NCBI GenBank assembly: GCA_973895155.1 | Contig: OZ316894.1 | Span: forward strand, 9,238,001 to 9,302,000 | DNA length: 64,000 nucleotides | Origin: Marsupella aquatica | Lineage: Eukaryota > Marchantiophyta | Direction: 5' to 3' | Shown: piece after piece, positions 24,279-34,902 of the stretch | Layout of the letters: the number at the start of each line of letters is the position of its first letter | Position numbering within the stretch: the first letter of the stretch is position 1 | The notes under the pieces: generated by a model | The model's database searches: none | What the model was told of the DNA's origin: nothing | Seen by the model: only the letters and a program-made list of their open reading frames with translations | Position numbers and translations under genes: made by a program

Positions 24279-27200
24279 TTTTATTACATACCAAACAATA
24301 AGAAATAAACATAAATTGCACAGAAAGTGACAAACACACTAGAATGAAGAGCAAACAAAAGAAGTCCAACGAGGACAAAAGCAAAAGAAGCTAGTGCAAC
24401 CCACACAAGAGCTATAAGGTTTGGAAAGTAACAAATACTAGTACGGGTGCACAGGACGAGCTCGGGGACCAGGGCTCTCATGCCCGTCCTACTTAAGAAC
24501 ATAATCTACATATCAACTTTTGTTGTTGTCAGAGAAATTTCAGTCTCTCGGTAGGTCATGAATCACAAATTATAGCATAGATGAAGCCCCATTGACCGTG
24601 AAATTAGGGAATATATTCCCATGAACTTTGGGAGTCGAAAGAGAATACACTTTTCGTCAGATTTATATTAAAAATATTTCTGAGTGGTCCATTCAAGTTG
24701 CATGGTTAGATGTCAATTCTTAGATGATTCGAGATAGAGTGAAGCTGTAGATCATAATTTCTGTGGTAATATTTTATATTGATATTTAGGCTATCTTCAC
24801 GAGTAATGACGGACATGGGGAGTATGGATATAAGGAGAAAAGATCGTACTTATGAATGATATTAGGATTATTCATTAAAAAAATTTAATAAAAATAAAAA
24901 TAAAAATGAAAAATTAGGATTATTGATTTTTCAAAAAAATGCCCAACTTTGCAGTAATAGATGGTGTGATTGTTCACATTTTTATTAGATTGAATGACGT
25001 AAGAAGTACTCTACCTGGTCTGACTCACGACGTTGTCTACCTGTACCTGGTTACCAAGTCTCCAGACAAGTATTTTCGAAAAATTACTGCCAGTCCTGGA
25101 GGCAAGTCCGCCGAAGGACATGTCCTCAGGCAGAAAAGAAGGATGTCCCTCATGAGACGTGCTGGGCACCTTCCATGCCCCATGCCACTATCCATGGGTC
25201 GTGCAACAGAAAAACTGTAGTGTAGTACTATTGTATTGTCGTGTGACTCCGTACGCTTCGTAGCAGTGCTCTATGGCTTCACTTCTGGGAACGCTATCTT
25301 AATCTGAGTCGTTTAATTTGAACTTCAACGATCACGATTGGCCGAAACGGATCACGATTGGCGGAACGGATCTCCGACTTAATTAAACAAGGAATGGCTC
25401 GTTCATGAACGATGAATTCCATTGAATTTAAATACAATCTAAAACTCTTGCTATCAAGTGTTTTGCATCTCCAGAGTGATGAGCGTCAAAAGATGTTACA
25501 GTGTATTTCTTGATTCCATTTCATACTAATCTTAAATATTGTTTCCCTCACTATAGTAGCGTAACTGAATGAGCAACCCTTCCTTTCCCCCACCCATTGC
25601 CTCACCCGCTAACTTCTTACCACCCAAAGTCACGGTCTAGAGTGAATTATCTTTTAAGTCATGTGCAACCCAAAATTTGGATCTGATGTTTCATATGTAT
25701 TTCAGATCCATGATCAGTACCCTTGACTTCCTTTTAGATTGGGGGATTACTCTCATCATCACATGTCCCTTCTCTTTCTCTCCCTTCGGAGTTGTGTCAC
25801 TTGGCCAAACATCTTATACAGATTATCTGTATGGTATGACAGATGAGGCCTTACTAAGTTATATGAAAGTGGCAGAATTCACCCCTTTTAAAGACCTGGA
25901 GATTAGCCAATGCACATTAGCATGTACAGTCTAGTATAGTGCCGTGTATGTGCTAAAGTTTTGCAACTTGCATTGCAAGTCATCTATAATCATCACTCAA
26001 ACCTTCTGCAAATAAATTGGACAAATTTCTGCAAAAGAGAGATCACCCCCCATACCCTTAGAATCAGCCAGATTAGAAAGATCACCGTCACACGGCAGAA
26101 CGCAAGCCAAAGTGAACGGGTCAGATTGCTTTGTACTACGAAGATTGTCCTTCCTTTAATTGATTTTGTGCCTTAGTCAATGAAAAGAGTAAGCTTTTCT
26201 TTCATGTTTGGTGAATAGAACACAACTTTAAGCAGTATCCAACGTGTCGTCCACCTGCACTCTATGGTAGATAGACTGCAAGTCTAAAATATTTCAGAAC
26301 CTTTTGGGGCAAAATAATATGGAACCATACGGAACCTTGAGTTAAAGAGATGGTAGTTATTCACATCTACAGTAGGTCAAAGTCAATCCTGCTTTCCCTC
26401 ATTTTTTAGACGGTTAACTCTGTCCTGTAACCAGGGTTTCTGGATTAACGCTGAATCCGTAACCCCAGTCCCTGCCAACTTCTGAGAACGCCCTAGTGTA
26501 AACCTTATCAGTGACAAGCAATACAATGTGAGAATTCTATCTGGGCATATTTTTGAACGTTTTTTGCCGCCACTGGATGTGCTTTTTGAATTTTGATTTC
26601 ATCAATAAATAATCATTTCATGAAAATAAGACGAAACTGACTTTGGGCGGCCCTGACACCGGATTGTATTACTTACAATGTCAGATTAAGGTCGTTGTAT
26701 ATCGAAGCGGTCCTTGCCAGCGTTCATGAATTTAAATAAAATTATGTACTGAAACTCGCCAACAAGCAATAGAACGTTGGGAAGAGGAAAAATTCAAATG
26801 AAATAGCTACAGTTTCTGGACGAGAAAGATTGGGACACTCAAGCCAAAAAGTACTACAGTAGCTCTCTTCTGAAACTGCAGTAGTGTCGGCTGTCTGGAG
26901 GTACACATTCCCCGGTAGGGTGTGCACTTAAAACTAGTGTTTGCATCACATCATAAGTGCAACAACTTGGCATTTGCATTTATAGATAACAGCTTATGGT
27001 TCAAATCTATTATTATAATGTGCAATCATTGACACATGATAGGGGGACGTTGCCAGGGTGTGTTGGCAATGGCTGATTCAGCTCCACAAAAAATGAAGAG
27101 CAATAAGACTCAAATGTGTCACATATACATCATAAATGCTGTGGAGTACCGAGATGACAAAAAGAATCCTTGATATAAATTTTATTATAAAACAGCAACA

Positions 27201-27599
27201 TCTTGAGGCCACTAAGTCCAAGAATGGAATTTGTCTACACTTCCTATTCCTCTGAAGCAGCGTACTACACAACACCTTCAGTAGCATTGGCCTGTTGTCA
27301 GTAGATATTCTTGTGATTTTCCTGCTAAATTGTGATCCCCTATCTCATAAGGGCAAATTTTACTCATCATAAAGTGAGTTGCACTTGTGGGCAACCACAC
27401 AATTCCTTTGATTGTCATTTATAACATCTGACATTTATTGGAGTCCTTTCTGCACTCAACGAAAATGCAAGATAGTGTAAAATGGTACCAAGAAAAAGGG
27501 AAGAACAGGACCCTTTACAATTAGACCGGTTTTGCACTTATGAAGTGTGCACTTAAAGAGAGCCAACTGTATGCGGAGGACACCAGGACTCGAGACTCG
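24279..27599. other. AT-rich non-coding stretch
   Basis: No ORF has recognisable homology or supporting signals. A (A)nT-rich simple-sequence tract lies near 24877-24912. I see no RNA gene. Confidence 0.5.
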
Positions 27600-28290
27600 A
27601 GGAGACATTCAAAACGATGAACTACAGTGATGGAGATAAAATTAGTCTGCTTCCGTCTGAAAACCCTAAACACTCTGAAGTGCTCAGTGCTCGCATAGGA
27701 TGATTGGCAGTGTGCTTTGTGAATCTGGCTCTGCAGACTGCAGAAAGATTGGAACTCTGTCGCCAAGAGGAGAAGGAATATTCTGACCTCATCAATCTGT
27801 TCGGATCGCGGTTGTCTGACTGGTCCGACAGTCCTCCAAACACGCAAGCAATGCAATCCTTCGTTGAGAAGATGAGGAGATTCAAAACAATGACAGGCTA
27901 CAGTCCATACGCAGGATAGTCCTCCCATGGTTGCAGCAATGCAATCGTTGAGAGGAGGACTCACCTTCGAGTAGATTCAAAACAATGAGCTACAGTGATG
28001 GAGATAAGTCTTCGTAGTTCGTTTGCTTTCCTTTGGTAAAATCTCGCTTACTGTGGATTGCTCGCATCTAGTGATAGGATAGGGAGCATGCTTTGTAAAT
28101 CTGGCTCTGCAGAGTGCAGACAGATTGCAACTCTGTAGCCAAGAAGCGAAAGATTGCAACTCTGTAGCCAAGAAGCGAAAGATTGCAACAAGCAGGAATG
28201 GAATCGTTCGTTGAGATGAGGAGATTCAAAACAATGACTGGCTACAGTGATGGAGAGCAGTGTTTGGAATTCTGGTTGTGAACGATTGGA
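27600..28290. repeat. Tandem duplication of about 370 bp with nested repeats
   Basis: ATTCAAAACRATGARCTACAGTGATGGAGA occurs near 27608 and 27973, and a close variant near 28224. Downstream, CTGGCTCTGCAGA and GATTG(G/C)AACTCTGT also recur. Within it, 28122-28150 and 28151-28179 are a 29-bp head-to-tail duplicate followed by a partial third copy. Confidence 0.85.
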
Positions 28291-30489
28291 AGTTTTGAAG
28301 TCAGAGTCTAACGAGGACAAAGGACAATTCGGACCTCATCGATTTGAATTATTATTAAATGATCACGGCGGTGGGCCGCTCTTTCTGCTAATTTGAAATC
28401 TTCACAATGTCTGTGGTTCACGTGAATCAGAGGGAGGTGACGTCAAGCCAGGCCTGAAAGAAGGTACGAAGAACTTAGAATTGCCTCTTCTCACAGGACT
28501 GTATTATGGATACGGTGCGTACAGTACTCATTTGGGAAAACCGTGAGCCATCTTACGTTCGAACTCATCATTCTGTTCAAAGGAAGCAGAATCATCGATG
28601 ACGATCCAAGCCGGAGGCAATCTAGGTTTACCACTGACGTGCCACAGATAAAATTGGTTCAAGCATATCAACGGAACGACAGAGCTTTGGCGCTGCATGA
28701 AATTAGACTTTGGCATTTGTTTGCGCTCGGCGACTGCCTCCTTGGCAGCTTGAAATTAAGGATACCGTGCACGACGTTGTTGAGGGAACATTCAATTGGA
28801 GTGAGGGAGTCCTTTACGCGTACTGTACAAAGGAATCGAGGTGTTGGAAAATCGTTGTGTAGTACGGGTAGCTTTCAAGCACCGTGGATGTTTTAAATGG
28901 TGAATTCCATCGACGAGAATCGGCAATCACAATCTCGAGCAGTCCAAAGGAAACCACTCCAATTACCGTTGCTCAAGCTCTTCGCTCGCGATAGCTCGAC
29001 GAAATCGGTACACAGTACCTTAATCGAGTGGTGGTAATTTGAATTCTCCCTGAAATCCGAAACTTACCGTACATTTTGTCAAGTTTCTCTACAATTAACC
29101 CTGTAGAACTGAGCATGGATAAGTGCATTATGTGTATTAGTGCAGTCCAACCAGGCTTACAAGAATTTTCTTTGTAAATGCATCAAAAAATGCAGTTTGC
29201 ACAGGTGTAGGTACATCCTCACTAAATGACAAATAATAGGCACTTAACAATAAATATATAAGCGCATTTTTTTTCTATAAGGGTACACATGTATGTATCA
29301 ATTATTCCAATGCATACATAAGAAGCATCTATCAAAAAGTGGAGGAAGCAACTACATAAAGCAATTTCATGCACTTATCCAGCTGAGATATGTAATATCA
29401 CGGCTTGGGGTATGAGAAGTCCCCTGTGTATGACCAGACAACACAACGGGGAAGTGTATGAGTGATTTTTCATGCACTTATCAGATAGAGCAGACTATGC
29501 ACATATGGAGATGTGCATAAATGATGTCCTGTGCACTTATAGCATAGTGCATTCTGTGTATATGTGCTGGCTAGTGGTGGCTTCCTGAGAGTCTTCAGTG
29601 AGACCTTTATTGTGTCACTAAGCCTGACTATGTCTGCAAATCAGGGTAATCTTTAAGGTTTTTCCTGTTTGGCCAGTATGGCAAAATGTCATCCTATGTG
29701 AAGGAGATATAGAGACATAGGAGGAATGCTCCTTATCTGTTTTCATGAATTATTTTTGGATTGATAGATCTCCCTAGATCTCTTACATTTTGGAAAATGA
29801 GGTGTGTGACTAGGTGGTTAACTGGCTAATAGTACACAAACCTAGCCAATTAGTGGGAAACTTTTTGGGACGTGGAATCTTGCAAAAATTTGAATCTAAA
29901 ACATGCCCGATGCAAATGATTATCATGCAGTTGGGGAGAGAATCTCCAAGAGTGGCTGCAAAAGGTCCATATGAGCATCTCTACCAGTTTGGTGGCTTCA
30001 GGCCGCTGGTGCTAAAAATTTGCAGGCCGGCCTTAAGGAAACAGGTACTAGGGTGTCTCCCATCTCAAAATCTGATTGACCTTAGCTAGGTATTAAAATC
30101 TGATTGACCTTCGCTAGGTTTAAGGTTATAGACAGAAAGTGTTTTGGATTACCAAATTTATGATTACGGAACCCCTAATGGGGTCCCTTGCAAATTCCCT
30201 GGCACGAGGATGTGCCACATCAGCAAGGATGTTGACAAACAGGACAGAGCAGGTTTTCTGGAAAGCACAAAGGTCCTTGTCAGGTTTGTGTTCATATTTG
30301 TGTAAATTTTGGGTTGCCATGCTGTAAGTACTAAACATAAAAAACACCAGAATACAAAGGAATAGATGTCATTTTTTCATTATAACCGTATTAGTTACCT
30401 TTCTAGTGTTTTAAAATTGTTTACTATGTAATTAGTTAGATAACTGTCTCCAAAATAACATAAGTGAGTAATAGTTCACACCTGATTCT
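28291..30489. other. Non-coding stretch
   Basis: Open frames up to 117 codons exist (28543-28896) but none shows a recognisable domain, and the opposite strand is also open there. A 28-bp tandem duplicate lies at 30067-30122 (AAAATCTGATTGACCTT twice). Confidence 0.45.
30166..30390. repeat. Dispersed repeat, partner of 3372-3610
   Basis: Starts with TTACGGAACCCCTAATGGGG (compare the start at 3372) and carries CCTGGCACG, CCACATCA and GCCATGCTGTAA in the same order. Confidence 0.6.
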
Positions 30490-30833
30490 TGTTAGATATT
30501 GCTCTAGTCTTGTGACTCTTATGCTAACCACAGTTAGGCTAACTCGGGTTAGGACCTAGCTAAGGTTAGCGGTAGTGTTGTTGTGCATATAGCCAGGGCT
30601 GATGCCAGACCCTGGTGGAACTTAGGCTCATTGTTACGGAGCTAGTTGAGAGATAGGGAGAGCTTGTGTTGTGGATGCTTGGTATGGCCGGTCGGCCTAG
30701 AGTGCAGTAAAGCTCTTGTGTGTTCCCGTGGACGTAGCCTCATGTGGAGGTGAACCACGTATCTCTCTGTGTCGACTATTGTGCGTTGGATGGTTCATGG
30801 GCTTGCCGTTGCGAATGTCGTCTATGCTCAACA
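30490..30833 (+). mobile_element. Solo Ty1-copia LTR, 344 bp
   Basis: Starts TGTTAG and ends CTCAACA (TG...CA termini). It is flanked by the 5-bp target duplicate ATTCT at 30485-30489 and 30834-30838. It shares many blocks with the LTR at 58619-58961, for example AACTTAGGCTCATTGTTA, GGTATGGCC and GTGTCGACTA. No internal retrotransposon sequence adjoins it, so it is the product of LTR-LTR recombination. Confidence 0.93.
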
Positions 30834-31173
30834 ATTCTCTCTCTTTCGATGAGAGACATACCAACAGAAGATGATTGAACAGGGTATTACCATTTTGTCA
30901 CATTGCGTCGAAGAAATGGAGGAGCGATCTTCAGCTGAGTTTTGAGTTTGAGTTGAGTGGTGAATATCGTATGATCATATAACTTGCACACACTTAAAGA
31001 ACCGTCACCGACTCAAGAAATGCATCAGAAAATGTCCACCTCCCTTTCTCGATGAAGAGATGTCACAATCCCGTCACCGTTACAAACTTAGCCGCTGCAA
31101 ATTGATTTCTTCGATTACGTCGCCATCACTTGTCCGCGATGCTTGCTTCTTGGCTTGAATTGTTTGCGCCCCT

Positions 31174-31194
31174 CCCTAAACCCTAAACCCTAAA
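31174..31194. repeat. Interstitial telomere-like repeat, (CCCTAAA)3
   Basis: Three perfect head-to-tail CCCTAAA units match the Arabidopsis-type telomere motif TTTAGGG read on the minus strand. Short arrays like this also occur as telo-box promoter motifs in plants. Two more TTTAGGG units lie at 10790-10803. Confidence 0.85.
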
Positions 31195-31744
31195 CTGAAG
31201 CTCACTTTGAACACAAGTTGACGCCAAATGCAGGCTCAATGTGAAAGAAACAATCATTGGTCTCCCCCTCACACCATAGCTTTCTTAAATAAAAAATTAC
31301 AAAACCTTCATCTGAAGTGATGACTTGTCCGTTTCGTGCATTTTTCCCACCAAAAGGACAAGCGCTCTTCTGCCAACAGCTCAATGTTGTCCTCCAGTTT
31401 ATCTTGTGGCCGTAATGCTCAACATAACTCACAAATGATCAATCATGAATGGTAGAAACACAATTTTTCCAATGTGTAAGTGAAAACTGTCAAAAAACTC
31501 AATTCCTCCACATTCAACCTTCCGTTTGATAAGCCAGAGAGATCATCTCAACCAGATTGATCTCCTCTATCTTTCGAGTATTCTATTTTGTATGAGCACA
31601 CACCAAGACCCCAGGGAGACTCAAAACCATTGGTTACCGCCTTGCTGAAGATTGATTTTACTTCATCACACACATATTGCTTGGATGAACATGGGGGTCC
31701 ACAGATTGATTCATGACTTTTTGCCCAAGATTGGTTATCTGCCA

Positions 31745-32083
31745 TGTTAGGTATTTACTCATGGTCTAAGGTTACGACATGTAACCGTAGTTAGGTTAAC
31801 CATAGTCGGAGACATGGGTTAACTAGGATGCACACTATATGCCAAGCGATGTTTGCTTGGATAAGTGGAACTTAGGCTCATTGTTATGGAGCCACTTGAG
31901 AAATGAGGAGAGCTTACACTGTGGAGACTTGGTATGGCCGACCGGCTTAGAGTTCAGTAAAGCTCTCTTGTGTGTTCCCGTGGACGTAGCCTCGAGGAGG
32001 TGAACCACGTATCTCTTGTGTCGACTACTTGTGAGTTGGATGTGTCATGTGCTTACCGTTACGAGTGTCGTCTATGCTCAACA
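31745..32083 (+). mobile_element. Solo Ty1-copia LTR, 339 bp
   Basis: Starts TGTTAGGTATTTACTC and ends CTATGCTCAACA. The 5-bp duplicate TGCCA flanks it at 31740-31744 and 32084-32088. It resembles the 3' LTR of the element at 58619 more closely than the other solo LTR does, including the first 16 bases. It is a recombined remnant. Confidence 0.93.
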
Positions 32084-32286
32084 TGCCATGACCATAAGTC
32101 ATTGTAGAGGCTAGTGAAACAACACTTTTGTATAACCATGAGAAAAAGCCATGGCCAGTTCTAAATGAACAAAAGCCATCACCCATAATTAAAGGTATAT
32201 GCTTGATGGGACTTATGCTAGAACAAATTTATGTGATGGGCCCTTACAAATTTTTTTTGTTACAAATTAGGTCCCCCATATAGGTT

Positions 32287-32470
32287 CCGTACATAGGGTT
32301 TTGTGTGGTGTCTATCCAGTATGCATTTCCCACCGCACTCCACCGTGCGCCATGTTATAGTCCGTTGTGTGTACGTCTATGCTTCAAGACATAATGCAAT
32401 ATGTCTTTATATAATTATAGGGTTTTAGTGAATCTGTTGCTACATGAGAGTGGATTTGTACAGCATTTCT
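32287..32470. repeat. Dispersed repeat, inverted partner of 6340-6578
   Basis: Carries, on this strand, GTGTGGTGTCTA, CACCGTGCGCC, TATGCTTCAAG, ATTATAGGG in the reverse order of the partner. Some of the intervening sequence differs by indels. Confidence 0.65.
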
Positions 32471-32940
32471 AGTCTAGTTCTTGCAGATTCATAAAACTTT
32501 CTCGTTCCACGAGGGGTTTTAGGGGGTCTTGATCATTTATCGGCTGCTACTATTACTTTTTAGAGGTTGCTAGTTTTTCATCATGGAGGGAGGGAGGCAT
32601 TGGCAATTACCAAACAAACAGCAAAACACAATGTACTCAATCTAGACATCTCTTCCCTTAACATCAAAATCATCCGCTTCACAAAAGTTACTGTCAGGAA
32701 CGTGAAAAATTTGCTTTGTGGTCACCTGTAACTGACCTGGAAGTTGACATAGTTATCTCATAGTTACCTGAAAATACATTCACCTTATTGCTGTAACCGT
32801 TGAATTTAACCATAGTAAACAGATCAATATAGCTTGTTTACCCAAAAGATTCTGGTGATGTCTGATGATCCCAAACCAAATGCAAGTATGTGTCTGGAAC
32901 CCAAAACATTAATCTAACCCTCAAAATTAGCTATTGTTCT

Positions 32941-33061
32941 GGTCCAAGCAATCAAGGAAAGCCATGAATACAAAGGGCAAGACAAGCATTGCAATGGTCC
33001 AAGAAATGAAGAAAACCCATGAATACAAAGGGAAACAAAAATATTGCACTGGTTCAAGAAA
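32941..33061. repeat. Tandem repeat, 55-bp unit, 2.2 copies
   Basis: GGTCCAAG / GGTCCAAG / GGTTCAAG start units at 32941, 32996 and 33051. Each full unit contains CCCATGAATACAAAGGG or a one-base variant. Confidence 0.85.
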
Positions 33062-33188
33062 TTGAGAAAGTACACTCTTGTAACATTGAGCTAAAATGAA
33101 CCTATTTGAAAACAATAAGATAGGGAAAACACAACTTTCATCACTACCAATTTGATGACTGACCAATCAGAATTGGCCATATGGATTC

Positions 33189-33420
33189 CCTTAAATCACA
33201 CCTGGCACTATAAAAGCCTCATTCCATGTCTCACTACTCACCATAAAAGGTGGAACACTAGCACCTTTTGTGGAATACTTGTCATAAAAAGGTTTTGCAG
33301 TCAGCACCTTTTGTGGAGCTCAAAGTCCATTCTGAACCTGTGCTCTTTACAATGAGAGCTGTGGGTTACCCGTAGCCCTTTATAGGGGTAAGTGTTGTTT
33401 AATGAAAATGGACAAACATC
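33189..33420. repeat. Dispersed repeat with conserved TATA motif, inverted partner of 48655-48845
   Basis: Contains GGCACTATAAAAG, then CATTCCATGTCTCACTACT, CACCTTTTGTGGAGCTCAAAG and CTTTATAGGGG. The reverse complement of 48655-48845 has the same blocks. The TATAAAAG conserved in both copies may be the promoter of a short retroelement. Confidence 0.7.
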
Positions 33421-33582
33421 TCAACACGGACAGGGTTTAGGGTCATCACAAGCATCGCCTGTCAGTTTGTTTACTGGAGAGTAGATAACTCAAATTTGGA
33501 CCATAAATAGCCAATAGCAGAACACTTAGCCAATAGTGTTGTTTCGAGTTTATGGTTTTTATTTTTAATTTGGGGGTGCTAA

Positions 33583-33900
33583 GTGTGCAACTGTTTCTGT
33601 AAGATATGTGCTGTGTGATGTAATAGGAAAGGTGAGCTAAGTGTGCAACTGTTCCTAATATATGTCCTGAGATGTAAGGAAAGGTTTGCCAAGTGTGCAG
33701 GTCTTCCTGTAAGATGTAAGGAAAGGTTAGCTACTGTAGGTGTGCAACTGTTCCTGTAAGATGTTACCTATCTTGGATGTCCTTCAAGATGTCAGGAAGG
33801 TTAGGAAGTGTGTAACTTTTCCTGCAAGATATTTCCTGTAAGATGTGAGGAAAGGTTGGCTAGTATTTCCTGTAAGATGTGGAAAAAGGTTAGCTAATGA
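33583..33900. repeat. Minisatellite, about 8 degenerate units
   Basis: The recurring core is GTGTGCAACTGTTCCTGTAA followed by GATGTNAGGAAAGGTT. Units are 30-55 bases and diverged. It lies downstream of the fatty acid hydroxylase gene. Confidence 0.8.
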
Positions 33901-34902
33901 TCTGGTGATTTGTCTTATATTCCCTCCATAGCCAAGGTGGAAAATAGAGTCCATAGTTTTAGCCATAGCAAAGTTTTATTCTTTACATTTGTGCGGGGTT
34001 TCCGTAGCCCCTATCCCAGACAACGAAACAAATCTTTCACATGCGGGCAATAGTAGTAGGGCTGAGCAATAGTTCCCATATAATAAAATAAATGACCCAC
34101 CAACATCGTTCGTTCCCCAGGAGTGATTCTGACTCTGTGGGGACCAGATGGGATGAACGAAAGATAATAATAATAATAAAGAACTTTTGTTTCCCTGATC
34201 TCGAAGCAATGTTTCGATACAGTATTTCCTCCATAGCTTCGAATTTCCAGAATGGGGGTTGGTTTATTGTCTCATTATGATAGCCATTTTCATCGTCTTT
34301 TCAAAAGCATAATGTCAACAGAAGATTGAACAGATGCTTAGGGGTAAAAAATAACAACAAAAACAAATAAATAAAATTACATTCAAATGATTTCATTTAC
34401 ACCATACTGTGGAGTGTGATTGGTTGTAAATGGCAGTGAGACCTAGCTAGTGCATTTTTTCTAGAGAAAAGAGTTCGACCTGATTCTACCTTCCCACAGC
34501 AGCTTCCGCTAATTTTCACAGAGTAACTATCGAGCTCTTGGCTCAAGTTTTTCACCACTTTTGCAAAAGCGAGATTCCAATGGGCATGTGCGGCAGCAGT
34601 CTTTCTGTGGACACAGTCTACTAAGACCTCTGAATCCCGCTGATTTTAACGCATAATAATGGTGTCAAACCAATCCACGCCAAACTTCAGTTTCGGCTGA
34701 CAAGCGTCTTACTTCGATCCGCCCCACTAATGTTGGGCCCGGACCAATGGCTCGTGGTTTGCTTGAATGACTAATGAATGAGGACAAGGATAGATCTATC
34801 TCCTAGACCTGCAGGAAGACCGTCGAAGCGTTGATGGATGATAGGTGAGCAACCACTGCTTGCTTCACTGGAGGTCCATAATTCTTTCAGCGGGTGGGTT
34901 GG

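Noticed and set aside
28543-28896. 117-codon ORF on the plus strand
   Set aside because: No domain or promoter/poly(A) support, and the opposite strand is also open over part of it.
31548-31745. 65-codon minus-strand ORF starting with ATG at 31745
   Set aside because: Its start codon spans the junction of the solo LTR and its target duplicate, so the ORF in this form did not exist before the insertion. The remainder has no known motif.
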